From positions 1,674,001 through 1,738,000 of the forward strand of contig NZ_AKJN02000006.1 of NCBI RefSeq assembly GCF_000282315.2: 64,000 nt of DNA. Reading direction: 5' to 3'. The position numbers and the translations under genes were made by a program. This DNA is from Pseudomonas sp. GM41(2012). GTDB taxonomy: Bacteria; Pseudomonadota; Gammaproteobacteria; Pseudomonadales; Pseudomonadaceae. This document shows, piece by piece, positions 28,075 to 36,513 of the stretch; the first letter of the stretch is position 1, and each line of letters opens with the position of its first letter. A model generated the notes under the pieces. It had not been told where the DNA came from and did not search any database. It worked only from the letters and a program-made list of their open reading frames with translations.

Positions 28075-29168
28075 GATCCCTCCCCGTGCGCAACCTCGAC
28101 ACGGGCAGACAGGCCCGGCACGATGCGGCCCGGCAATGGATTGTGGACAAGCCGGATCTTCACCGGAACCCGCTGCACGACACGCACAAAGTTGCCGGTT
28201 GCGTTGTCGGTAGGGAGCAGGCTGAACGCCGACCCGCTACCCGGTGCAAAGCTGTCGACCACGCCTTCCAGTGCCCCGCTGGGGTAGCCGTCGACCGTGA
28301 TGCGCACGCGCTGACCGGGGCGGATTTGTTCGAGCTGGGTTTCCTTGAAATTCGCCACGACCCATACGTCGTTGACCGGCACGATATCGAGCAAGGCAAC
28401 ACCCGTTGTAACGAAGCGGCCGATGCGAACCTGACGGTTACCGACCACGCCATCAACCGGCGCGCGTACCACGGTGCTGTCGAGATCGATCTGGGCGAGA
28501 TCGCGAGCGGCCTGCGTCTGCGTCACCGCAGCAACGGCAGCTTCGCGCTCTGCCACGAGGACGGCGATGCGTTGCTGTTGCGCCTCGACCGTTGCGGAAG
28601 CGCCGGATACCGTCGCCTCGGCTCTCAATCGGGCCGCATCGCTTTCATCGACGAGGGCTTGGCTGACCGCGTTGCTGAGAATCAGTTTGCGGCTGCGATC
28701 ATTGGTTTTGTTCGCCAGATTCATCTCGGCCACGCCCGAGCGTTTCTGGGCTTCGGCCTGGCGAATCAGGGCACGCTGAAGCTGGGTTTCTGCATCGACA
28801 TGGGTCAGGCGCGCCTGGGCAGCGCTGACGTTGGCCTCGGCTTGCGCCAGCCGTGCGCGATAGTCCCGGTCATCGATACGGAACAGGACGTCACCGGCCC
28901 GGACGGTTTGGTTGTCCTCGACCTCGACCGCAGTGACATAGCCGGCAACCTTTGCAGCGAGCGAGGTGACGTCGCCGCGCACATAAGCGTTATCGGTGGA
29001 GGTCGCACCGCTCGAAAGCGCCAAGGCCCATCCGCCAGCCAGGACCACCACAGCACCGATGCACAGGAGGATGCCGATCTTCTTTTTCTTGCCTTGCCGT
29101 GCCACCACGACAGGGGTCTCGGCGCTTGCGCCGGTGGCAATGGCGGCCTTGTCCTGAAGCGCGTTCAT
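28071..29168 (-). CDS. HlyD/EmrA family membrane-fusion protein
   Basis: A 365-residue periplasmic adaptor: one N-terminal membrane anchor (IGILLCIGAVVVLAGGWALAL, about residues 31-50), a lipoyl-like half motif (DNAYVRGDVTSLAAKVAGYV), a long coiled-coil of about 120 residues and the second half with VRAPVDGVVGNRQVRIG. It connects the EmrB-like pump to an outer-membrane channel. Coupled to the transporter gene, and 93 bases after the cupin gene. Confidence 0.92.
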   Translation of the reverse strand: MNALQDKAAIATGASAETPVVVARQGKKKKIGILLCIGAVVVLAGGWALALSSGATSTDNAYVRGDVTSLAAKVAGYVTAVEVEDNQTVRAGDVLFRIDDRDYRARLAQAEANVSAAQARLTHVDAETQLQRALIRQAEAQKRSGVAEMNLANKTNDRSRKLILSNAVSQALVDESDAARLRAEATVSGASATVEAQQQRIAVLVAEREAAVAAVTQTQAARDLAQIDLDSTVVRAPVDGVVGNRQVRIGRFVTTGVALLDIVPVNDVWVVANFKETQLEQIRPGQRVRITVDGYPSGALEGVVDSFAPGSGSAFSLLPTDNATGNFVRVVQRVPVKIRLVHNPLPGRIVPGLSARVEVAHGEGS

Positions 29169-29261
29169 GTTGTCTTTTCCTGTTCAATGCCTGGGACTAA
29201 AGCAGCCACGGGCGGCAGTGGCCTGCCGCCCGGCTGTCGAGCATTCATGAGCGTGATCGGC

Positions 29262-29675
29262 TCACTTTTTGATCGGTGTAACGAGCGTCGTTTCATCAGA
29301 GTCGAGGACGAACACGGCCAACAGGCGTGCGGGTTGGGTGTCGCTGGCATTGGCGCTGACTTCGTGCACGGAGCCCGGCTCCTCTACGAAGTTTTCGCCG
29401 ACCTTGTAGATCTTTTCCGGCTGGCCTTTGACTTTGATGCGAAACGAGCCCTCCAGGACCGTTGCATAGATGAAGGCCGTTTTCGGATGGGTGTGGGACG
29501 GCGACGCGGCGCCCGGCCCGTACTCGACGACTACGCCCTTCATGCTCTTGCCAGGGATGTTGGGAATGGGACGGTCAAACACGACCGTCACCTTGCCGGC
29601 GGGCGGTTCAGCGGCCGACACTGCGCTGATCGATAGCGCTGCGAAGGCAGCGGCCAAGAGGTATCGGGTAAACAT
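29262..29675 (-). CDS. Secreted cupin-domain protein
   Basis: A 137-residue protein with a signal peptide (MFTRYLLAAAFAALSISAVS) and a single small cupin barrel: GPGAASPSHTHPKTAFIYATVLEG supplies the metal-binding His pair and EEPGSVHEVSAN the third His. Members are periplasmic metal proteins of uncertain function. AAGGAG sits 7 bases before the ATG at 29675. Between the SDR-like and efflux genes, probably one operon. Confidence 0.85.
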   Translation of the reverse strand: MFTRYLLAAAFAALSISAVSAAEPPAGKVTVVFDRPIPNIPGKSMKGVVVEYGPGAASPSHTHPKTAFIYATVLEGSFRIKVKGQPEKIYKVGENFVEEPGSVHEVSANASDTQPARLLAVFVLDSDETTLVTPIKK

Positions 29676-29718
29676 GACAATTCTCCTTCGTGGGCGTGTG
29701 TTGTGACGACGAGCCCCG

Positions 29719-30471
29719 TTACCCGGCCGTCGACTGAGCAAGCCAGTCTTCGAAGCGGATCGCGCCCAGGCGCGCGTTCTTGCCGGCGGTCAGCGATTGA
29801 TCGTCGAGCACAGCGCCGAAGTAGCGCGCGTTCACGTCCGGCACGACCTTACGGTTGTCCTGGTTTACCCGCAGAAAGCGCCTGGCCAGATCGTCGAGGG
29901 GCATGGCGTCAGGACCTGCGACTTCGACCGTGCCATTGACCGGCGCTGCCAGCGCGACATCGGTCAGCGCCGCCACCACGTCGACGGACGCTATCGGCTG
30001 GATCAGCGCTGGCGAAACGCGAATCTCCTCGCCAACGGCGAAGGACTGGACAATGCCGCCGACAAACTCGAAGAACTGCGTGGCACGCAACAGGGTGTAA
30101 GGAATACCGGACGCCTTGATGAGGTTTTCCTGCGCGACCTTGGCCCGGAAATAGCCATTCTCGGGAAGCCGTTCGCTACCGACGATCGACAGGGCAACGT
30201 GATGACGAACACCGGCGGCAGCTTCCGCAGCCAGCAGGTTACGGCTCGACGTTTCGAAGAAATCGAGGACGGCCTGGTCTTCCCACGACGGCGCGTTCGC
30301 CACGTCGACGACAACCTCAGCGCCATCCATTGCTTGGGCCAGTCCCTCGCGGGTGATGCTGTTCACGCCCGTACTGGGGGAGGCGGCGAGCACGTCATGG
30401 CCGCGCTCACGGAGGTTCTGCACAAGTTTCGATCCAATGAGGCCGGTGCCTCCGATGACGACGATCTTCAT
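29719..30471 (-). CDS. NAD(P)-binding SDR-like protein (NmrA/YwnB type)
   Basis: A 250-residue atypical short-chain dehydrogenase with the Rossmann motif VVIGGTGLIGSKLVQNLRER at the N-terminus and a C-terminal half with GIPYTLLRATQFFEF and VEVAGPDAMPLDDLA. These proteins sense redox cofactors or reduce small molecules. Start at 30471 with AGGGAGA. First gene of the cupin/efflux group, divergent from the winged-helix/TPR regulator. Confidence 0.88.
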   Translation of the reverse strand: MKIVVIGGTGLIGSKLVQNLRERGHDVLAASPSTGVNSITREGLAQAMDGAEVVVDVANAPSWEDQAVLDFFETSSRNLLAAEAAAGVRHHVALSIVGSERLPENGYFRAKVAQENLIKASGIPYTLLRATQFFEFVGGIVQSFAVGEEIRVSPALIQPIASVDVVAALTDVALAAPVNGTVEVAGPDAMPLDDLARRFLRVNQDNRKVVPDVNARYFGAVLDDQSLTAGKNARLGAIRFEDWLAQSTAG

Positions 30472-30718
30472 GGGTTCTCTCCCTACGCTTCTCGACAGCA
30501 ACCATTGCTGTCGATGTAGAAAAAGAGTGCCTGCGCGTGCGAGGGAAGTCCTTGTGCCGGTCTTGAGTTTACCTTCGGGCAAGCTTGATTTTTCGTCCAA
30601 TGGAAGGGCATCCCCTGCGGACGGTGCAGCGGATCAAACGCTGCCGTATTATCGACACCTCGTACTTATCGCCAGCTCGGACACGGAGTCGAGGGCGCTC
30701 GACCAGGGGATATCCACC

Positions 30719-32317
30719 TTGCCATTCGTGTTTGAAGACTACGTGCTCGATCAGGAGCGCCGGGAACTGACCTTGCGCGGGCAAGTCGTGGCCGTCGGGC
30801 CACAGGCCTTCGATCTCTTGCTGCAGCTCGTCAACAACCGCGATCGCGTTGTCAGCAAGGACGACCTGCTCAAGGCGGTATGGAACGGCCGGATCGTCTC
30901 GGAATCGACGATCACCAGCCACATCAATGCGGTGCGCAAGGCCATTGGCGATAGCGGCGAGGAACAGCGACTGGTGCGCACGGTCGCCCGCAAGGGCTAC
31001 CGCTTTGTAGGCGAGATCAAGGTCGGCGAGATCGACGGAGCACGACAGCCTGACGGGCCTGGCACCGGCGAAATCGCGTCCGTGGACCCGACGCAAACAC
31101 CGCCCTCCTCGCTCGTCCTCCCGGACAAGCCCTCCATTACCGTCCTGCCCTTCCACAACCTGAGCGGCGACCCGGAGCAGGAGTATTTCGCCGACGGCAT
31201 GGTCGAGGACATCATCGCCGCCCTGTCGCGTATCCGCTGGCTGTTCGTCATCGCCCGCAATTCGAGCTTCACCTACAAGGGCCGTACGGTGGACGTCAAA
31301 GGCGTCGGCCAGGAGCTCGGCGTGCGCTACGTGCTGGAAGGCAGCGTGCGCAAGTCCGGAAACAAGGTACGCATCACCGGGCAGCTCATCGACGCAACAA
31401 ACGGGACGCACATCTGGGCGGAGCGCTTTGAAGGCCAGCTCGACGACATCTTCGAGCTGCAGGATCAAATCGCCGAAAGCGTCGTCGGCGCCATCTCGCC
31501 GCAGCTGGAACGGGCGGAAATCGAGCGCGCCAAGCGCAAACCGACGGAAAGCCTGGACGCCTACGACTATTACCTGCGCGGCATGGCGAAACTGCACAGC
31601 GGCACTCGGGAAGCCATCGAGGTGGCGCTGCCGATGTTCTACAAGGCCATCGAGCTCGACCCGGAATTTGCATCGGCCTATGGCATGGCAGCCTGGTGTC
31701 ACTTCTGGCGCAAGTTGAATGGCTGGATGAGTGATCGGACTCGAGAGATCGCCGAAGGCATACGGCTTGCGCGACTGGCGGTGGCACTCGGCCGGGATGA
31801 TGCGGTGGCGCTGACGCGAGGCGGACATGCGCTGGCCCATCTCGCCGGCGATGTCGATGGCGGCATTGCCCTGCTCGACAGGGCGCGCCTGCTCAATCCC
31901 AACCTCGCCCCCGCCTGGTACCTGGGCGGTATCCTGCGCGCACTGCGCGGTGAAACAGACGAAGCGATTCAGAATTTGAGCCATGCCGTTCGCTTGAGTC
32001 CGCTGGACCCGGAAATGTTCCGGATGCAGGTTGGAATGGCGCTCGCGTATTTCTTCGCCGGGCGCTTCGACGCCGCTTCGGCCTGGGCGGAGAAAGCGCT
32101 GGGGAACCTGCCCACCCTCCTGCCCTCGGTTGCCCTGATGGCGGCCAGCCATGCGTTCACCGGGCAAAAGGACAAAGCGAAGCAGGCGATACAGCGCCTG
32201 CACGAGCTGGAACCCTCGTTGCACGTCTCCAACCTGAAGGACTGGTTGCCCATCCAACGGCCCGAGGATCTCGCGCGGCTCGCGGATGGACTGCGGCTGG
32301 CTGGCTTGCCCGAGTGA
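30719..32317 (+). CDS. Winged-helix DNA-binding protein with TPR domain
   Basis: A 532-residue regulator. Residues 1-100 form an OmpR-type winged helix (FEDYVLDQERRELTLRGQ, NRDRVVSKDDLLKAVWNGR, RTVARKGYRFVGEI). Residues about 130-260 resemble the CyaE/TolB-like N-terminal region (ITVLPFHNLSGDPEQEYFAD), and TPR repeats follow to the end. No membrane helix as in CadC. No ATG fits the domain boundary; a TTG at 30719 with AGGGGA 8 bases upstream begins exactly at the domain start. Probably regulates the divergent SDR/cupin/efflux operon. Confidence 0.85.
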   Translation: MPFVFEDYVLDQERRELTLRGQVVAVGPQAFDLLLQLVNNRDRVVSKDDLLKAVWNGRIVSESTITSHINAVRKAIGDSGEEQRLVRTVARKGYRFVGEIKVGEIDGARQPDGPGTGEIASVDPTQTPPSSLVLPDKPSITVLPFHNLSGDPEQEYFADGMVEDIIAALSRIRWLFVIARNSSFTYKGRTVDVKGVGQELGVRYVLEGSVRKSGNKVRITGQLIDATNGTHIWAERFEGQLDDIFELQDQIAESVVGAISPQLERAEIERAKRKPTESLDAYDYYLRGMAKLHSGTREAIEVALPMFYKAIELDPEFASAYGMAAWCHFWRKLNGWMSDRTREIAEGIRLARLAVALGRDDAVALTRGGHALAHLAGDVDGGIALLDRARLLNPNLAPAWYLGGILRALRGETDEAIQNLSHAVRLSPLDPEMFRMQVGMALAYFFAGRFDAASAWAEKALGNLPTLLPSVALMAASHAFTGQKDKAKQAIQRLHELEPSLHVSNLKDWLPIQRPEDLARLADGLRLAGLPE

Positions 32318-32380
32318 CCGCGGCCGATTGCAGCGTTAAAATCCGACGGTTTGGTTCACACTTTTGAGGATGACCACGGT

Positions 32381-32875
32381 ATGTCCAGGCTCGACACCTC
32401 CCTGCAAGACACCGCCGCACCTGAAGGCGTTTGTTACGGCTGCGGCAGCGGTAATCCGCACGGGCTTCATATCAAGAGCGTCTGGCATGAAGACGGCGTG
32501 CATGTCATGGCCGAACACATGCCCGATGCCAAGTATTGCGGCTGGCCGGATCTGGTTTACGGCGGGCTGATAGCGATGCTGGTTGACTGCCATTCAAACT
32601 GGACGGCGATGGCTTATCACTACCGCACGGAACACCGCGAAGTCGGGAGCCTCCCGCGCATCAATTGCGTCACTGGCAACCTTGGCATCAAGTTCATCAA
32701 ACCGACACCGATGGGTGTCCCGCTGACTTTGCGTGCGAAAGTCGAGGGTGAGGTTGGACGCAAAACTCGTGTTATCTGTGAGGTTTATGCGGGGGATGTG
32801 CTTACGGCTATTGGAGACTCTGTTTTTGTTCGTGTGGATACTGAGCAACTGGCTGCGGTTGCTCATGGTCGGTAG
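32381..32875 (+). CDS. PaaI-type hot-dog thioesterase
   Basis: A 164-residue hot-dog-fold protein. It has CYGCGSGNPHGLHIKSVWHE near the start, WPDLVYGGLIAMLVDCHSNW (central helix of the fold) and LRAKVEGEVGRKTRVICEVY. The family hydrolyses acyl-CoA esters. GAGG precedes the ATG at 32381, which is preferred to an upstream TTG at 32351. Substrate unknown. Confidence 0.85.
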   Translation: MSRLDTSLQDTAAPEGVCYGCGSGNPHGLHIKSVWHEDGVHVMAEHMPDAKYCGWPDLVYGGLIAMLVDCHSNWTAMAYHYRTEHREVGSLPRINCVTGNLGIKFIKPTPMGVPLTLRAKVEGEVGRKTRVICEVYAGDVLTAIGDSVFVRVDTEQLAAVAHGR

Positions 32876-33008
32876 GTTGCTTCCATCGCCTCACCGACCA
32901 AGCGTCCTTGTTTGGCCTCTATGAGGCTAACGGGGAGAAAGCCTTGGTCACGATTTCACGCCCCATGCTGATGGTTCTCCGTTCGCACCCTGGGCGTGGG
33001 CTAGGAGG

Positions 33009-33896
33009 CTATTTAGGGCGCTCATGGAATGCAGCAAAAACATCCGCCATAAAATCCATGAAAACGATGGCTCGCTGGGGCAGCAGCCGATTCGCTAAGT
33101 ATACGACTTGGATCGGGACGGGTGGCGCCACGTATTCGTTAAGCAGCAATTGAAGATTGCCACTTCTCAGCCCTTCCTCATAAAGCCATTGAGGCCCCTG
33201 CGCGATTCCCAATCCTGCATTGACGTACTCACGTATCGCCTCAGGCGAGTTGACACGCAGTCGTCCGGAGATCGGGACATCAGTATCCTTAAACCGCCAG
33301 TTGGTTCCAGTGGATAGGAGGGTATAAATGAGGCAGTCGTGTTCCTTCAGGTCATCAGGCGAAGAGGGAGAGCCACGTTTCTCTAGGTACGCACGGCTGG
33401 CAACGCACACACGCTCGAACCTCGCTAGTGGCCGGGCTCGCATTGCACTGTCCTCCAGGTGCCCAATACGAATCGCGAGTTCTGCCCCCTCGTCGACTAA
33501 ATTGACGTAGCGATCATTGATTTGAAGATCGAGCGACAGTTCGGGATAGCGCCCTAGAAAGCTCGCGACGTGCGGTACGATGAAGGTGTGAGCCAATGCG
33601 GTCGGGCAAGCGACGCGCAGTAACCCAGACGGCGCTACGTTCCCTCTCAGTGAGGACTCTGACTGTTCCACTGACTCCAGAATACGCCGCGCATCTGCGT
33701 AGTACCGTTCACCCTCGGGCGTGAGCATCAGCTTTCGTGTGGATCGGTGAAGCAGCCTGGTTTGCAAATGGTCTTCAAGAGCAGCGACGTAACGACTGAC
33801 GTTCGGTTGCCCTAGTCCTAGATCACGTCCCGCAGCAGTAAAACTGCCGGTCTCGACAGCACGTACAAAACAGCTCATCAGTAACAACCGGTCCAT
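33009..33896 (-). CDS. LysR family regulator
   Basis: A 295-residue protein. HTH: MSCFVRAVETGSFTAAGRDL then LGQPNVSRYVAALEDHLQTR; the effector domain has VACPTALAHTFIVPHV and GAELAIRIGHLEDS. This is the CrgA/YhjC-like group that often controls an adjacent divergent oxidoreductase, here the SDR gene at 34031. The start at 33896 has AAGGGG upstream; an ATG at 33911 is an alternative. Confidence 0.9.
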   Translation of the reverse strand: MDRLLLMSCFVRAVETGSFTAAGRDLGLGQPNVSRYVAALEDHLQTRLLHRSTRKLMLTPEGERYYADARRILESVEQSESSLRGNVAPSGLLRVACPTALAHTFIVPHVASFLGRYPELSLDLQINDRYVNLVDEGAELAIRIGHLEDSAMRARPLARFERVCVASRAYLEKRGSPSSPDDLKEHDCLIYTLLSTGTNWRFKDTDVPISGRLRVNSPEAIREYVNAGLGIAQGPQWLYEEGLRSGNLQLLLNEYVAPPVPIQVVYLANRLLPQRAIVFMDFMADVFAAFHERPK

Positions 33897-34030
33897 CACG
33901 CCCCTTTTCATGCAGATTTTGCATGAGATCTATTCTATTTGCCCATCTTATCAGCGCGCTGGCATGAATACATAGTTGCTCTCAGAAGGTCAGTCGTCCG
34001 GCTGGCCGCCCCAAAAGAGAGGAAATTTAC

Positions 34031-34777
34031 ATGTCCCGTTTACAAGGCAAGCGTACCCTCATCACTGGCGGTACAAGCGGCATCGGTCTGGAGACCGCCA
34101 AGCAATTTCTCGCCGAAGGCGCACGCGTGATCGTCACAGGTGTTAATCCTGAGTCCATGGCAAATGCTCAAGCTATTTTAGGTAGCGAAGTCCTGGTGCT
34201 GCGAGCCGACTCCGCCAGTGTCACAGCCCAGAAGGAGCTGGCGCAGGCTGTTCAGTCTCATTACGGGCAGCTCGACGTTGCCTTCCTCAATGCTGGCGTT
34301 TCCGTCTGGATGCCAATCGAAGACTGGAACGAGGAGATGTTTGACCGCTCCTTCGACATCAATGTCAAAGGCCCTTACTTCCTCCTGCAAGCACTGCTGC
34401 CGGTCTTCTCCAACCCTGCATCGGTGGTTCTTAACACCTCGGTCAGTGCGCACCTGGGCGCCGCGCGTTCATCCATTTACGCCGCAACAAAGGCGGCGTT
34501 TCTGAACATGTCGAAAACGCTCTCTAGCGAGCTTCTACCGCGTGGTGTTCGAGTAAATGCGGTCAGCCCTGGTCCGATCGATACGCCGCTGTACGACAAG
34601 GCGGGTATCCCCGATGCCTACCGCGAGCAGGTCAACAAAGATATTGCTGCGACTATACCCTTTGGCCGTTTTGGCACGCCTGAAGAAGTAGCTAAGGCGG
34701 TGCTGTACCTCGCGTCGGACGAGTCTCGTTGGACGGTGGGAACGGAAATTATTGTTGATGGTGGTCGCTCGCTTTAA
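34031..34777 (+). CDS. Short-chain dehydrogenase/reductase
   Basis: A 248-residue classical SDR: TGGTSGIGLETAKQFLAEG (cofactor loop), a NAG motif in VAFLNAGVSVWM, catalytic Ser in NTSVSAHLG, YAATKAAF (YxxxK) near residue 155, and a C-terminal GTEIIVDGG. NAD(P)-dependent oxidoreductase of unknown substrate. AAGAGAGGAAA precedes the start. It is followed by a GST gene and is divergent from the LysR gene, probably one regulon. Confidence 0.93.
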   Translation: MSRLQGKRTLITGGTSGIGLETAKQFLAEGARVIVTGVNPESMANAQAILGSEVLVLRADSASVTAQKELAQAVQSHYGQLDVAFLNAGVSVWMPIEDWNEEMFDRSFDINVKGPYFLLQALLPVFSNPASVVLNTSVSAHLGAARSSIYAATKAAFLNMSKTLSSELLPRGVRVNAVSPGPIDTPLYDKAGIPDAYREQVNKDIAATIPFGRFGTPEEVAKAVLYLASDESRWTVGTEIIVDGGRSL

Positions 34778-34808
34778 TGGGCTAGTCACAACTTCACTTC
34801 TATACAGC

Positions 34809-34833
34809 CCGCTTCCCGCTCGGAAGCGGGTGT
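34809..34833 (+). terminator. Hairpin between SDR and GST genes
   Basis: CCCGCTTCC and GGAAGCGGG form a perfect 9-bp stem around a 5-base loop, followed by only a short TGTTGT stretch. It may act as a weak terminator or processing site. Confidence 0.5.
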
Positions 34834-34858
34834 TGTCGAAATAACAGTGGGTATTCAA

Positions 34859-35533
34859 ATGTCGCAATCACAGCTCACGCTCGTTAGCCACGAGCTTTGT
34901 CCGTTTGTTCAGCGAGTGGCAATTTTACTCCTCGAAAAGCAGGTTCCATTTCAGCGCATTGATGTGGATCTGAAGGTCAGGCCCGACTGGTTTCTGGGCA
35001 TGTCTCCAACGGGCAAAGTCCCACTTCTAAAGGTGCAAAAAGGCGACGAGGGTGCGAACGTGCTCTTCGAGAGCGTGGCTATCTGTGAATACATCGAACA
35101 GGTGTATCCGGAGCCCGCTTTGCACCCGAAAGATGCAATTTCCCGTGCTCAACACCGTGCTTGGATCGAATTCGCCACTGGTATGCTTGCTGATGCATGG
35201 GGATATTTGAACGCAACGGATCAGCAGACAGCGCTTGGTAAGTCTTCAGCGCTGAGGGGAAAGCTGGAGAGACTTGGCGGTGAAAAGATGGAGGGGCCGT
35301 ACTTCGCTGGCGAGACGTTCAGTATGGTGGATATTGCTGTAGCCCCAGTTTTTCGCTACTTCGACATACTGGGATTCGAACCAAGTCATTCATTGTTTGA
35401 TGGACTTGGTCGCATTGCCGAGTGGCGTCATGCACTGGCCAATCGCGCTAGCGTTCAGGCTGCTGTCGCCGAGGATTATGCAGACCGGCTACGCAAACAT
35501 CTGCTGGAGGTGAAGGCCATTTTAGTCAGATGA
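34859..35533 (+). CDS. Glutathione S-transferase
   Basis: A 224-residue two-domain GST. The thioredoxin-like N-terminal domain starts LVSHELCPFVQRVAILLLEK and includes SPTGKVPLLKV and ESVAICEYIEQVYP; an all-helical C-terminal domain has GPYFAGETFSMVDIAVAPVF. The CPFVQR motif suggests an omega/beta-like GST with a Cys active site (thiol transfer or dehalogenation rather than classic conjugation). Start ATG at 34859; a GTG 12 bases earlier is in frame. Confidence 0.92.
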   Translation: MSQSQLTLVSHELCPFVQRVAILLLEKQVPFQRIDVDLKVRPDWFLGMSPTGKVPLLKVQKGDEGANVLFESVAICEYIEQVYPEPALHPKDAISRAQHRAWIEFATGMLADAWGYLNATDQQTALGKSSALRGKLERLGGEKMEGPYFAGETFSMVDIAVAPVFRYFDILGFEPSHSLFDGLGRIAEWRHALANRASVQAAVAEDYADRLRKHLLEVKAILVR

Positions 35534-35923
35534 GTCATAAATACCAGTCCAGTGTCTCGTATGGCGGAACTTAGCCTGGTGCGACCGTGGAGCTGGGTCT
35601 CCTTTGCGAATTTGCAGGAGGCCCGCTTTCCTATTCTTCAGGAAAGTGCCTATACAACGGATAGCGATACTGAGCTTTCGTTGGCGCTCCATGTCCGCTT
35701 TTGGCCGATAGCAGTCTCCCGCGGAAGGGGTGTAACGGTCCTAGGAACCCCATAAAAATTCCTACACAAACCTCGGAATCCCTCACCTTTCCCGCCGTTC
35801 TGATGAGGCCTATAGTCCATCTCGTCGCCCAAAATGGCGATTCGGGTTTGGCGACCCGAGATATGAGTGCGAGGGCCGTCTGCTCATTTGCAGGCGTCGT
35901 CGCAGCCGCAAAACCGCTGTACT
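35534..35923. other. Intergenic region before the structured leader
   Basis: About 390 bases with no credible gene. One imperfect hairpin can be drawn from GTCGCCCAAA near 35825 with GTTTGGCGAC near 35850. It probably holds the promoter for the leader and small gene downstream. Short open frames here lack ribosome-binding sites. Confidence 0.4.
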
Positions 35924-36057
35924 ATGGCGGTTGTGCGCGGGAGACCTTCGGGTCTGCCGGTTACTCATTCCCGGTTCGCCAACCTGCGCGCAACTGCCTC
36001 CCTATCGTTTGGCGACGATCTGTTGGCGGTCTCAACAAACTGAATGAGATCTCCCCT
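35924..36057 (+). promoter_or_regulatory. Structured 5' leader, copy A
   Basis: The leader directly before a small-protein gene. Three hairpins can be drawn: AGACC-TTCG-GGTCT (35942-35955), a GGTT/AACC stem in the middle, and ACTGCC (35993-35998) with GGCGGT (36025-36030) enclosing ATCGT/ACGAT. The first 37 bases match the leader at 52816-52948 (other strand) at 33 positions, and the hairpin order is the same. The downstream genes are not homologous, so the conserved part is the RNA. Function unknown: riboregulation or translational control is inferred. Confidence 0.6.
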
Positions 36058-36330
36058 ATGGAAAGATACATGCCCCTCACCGGAATCGACCTGATCCCGG
36101 CCTCCCTGCTCATCGACACCCAAGCCCCACTCGACGTCCTGCAAGCCATGGCCGATTACCGCATTCGCACGGTCACGCAGGTGCTGGAAAACATCGCCTA
36201 CCGCGGCGAACTCGGTTGCGACACGGTGGTGCTGTCGGACTTCTCCAAACTGCTGGCCATTCCGTTACGCGACGGCTGTGACTTGATGGACGTGATCGGC
36301 CGGCGCTTGCGGGCTCAAGTAGCGGAATAA
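36058..36330 (+). CDS. 90-residue small protein (DUF3077-like)
   Basis: A 90-residue cytoplasmic protein with no signal or membrane segment. PASLLIDTQAPLDVLQAMAD and the helical remainder resemble the DUF3077-type small proteins that occur in several copies per Pseudomonas genome; this assignment is by eye. It ends DVIGRRLRAQVAE, the sequence also found as a remnant after chrA. ATG at 36058 follows the structured leader; GAGAT is a weak site. A strong terminator follows at once. Confidence 0.7.
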   Translation: MERYMPLTGIDLIPASLLIDTQAPLDVLQAMADYRIRTVTQVLENIAYRGELGCDTVVLSDFSKLLAIPLRDGCDLMDVIGRRLRAQVAE

Positions 36331-36333
36331 ACG

Positions 36334-36365
36334 AAAACGGGCGCCATGACGGCGCCCGTTTTTTT
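36334..36365 (+). terminator. Rho-independent terminator
   Basis: A perfect 12-bp stem (AAAACGGGCGCC and complement) with a 5-base loop and T-rich tail, four bases after the small-protein stop. Nearly identical to the terminator behind chrA. Confidence 0.9.
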
Positions 36366-36513
36366 GTCCGCAAACAAAGAGGCGCGCCAACATCCATCGG
36401 ACTTGCCCGCCACGCCGCAAAGCTTGCCGTTGTAAAACAGGTTTTCGCGCACGCCTCACTGCGACAACAACATAGACAAGCGATCCATAGGCAATCTCCG
36501 GCGCTTTCGAGCA

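Noticed and set aside
28086..29636. 516-codon open frame on the plus strand
   Set aside because: Antisense to the HlyD-type and cupin genes, which have recognisable domains.
30569..32257. 562-codon open frame on the minus strand
   Set aside because: Antisense shadow of the winged-helix/TPR gene; no signal, domain or ribosome-binding site, whereas the plus strand has clear domains.
35924..36042. 39-codon uORF in leader copy A
   Set aside because: The frame is interrupted after a few codons in copy B, so it is not conserved.
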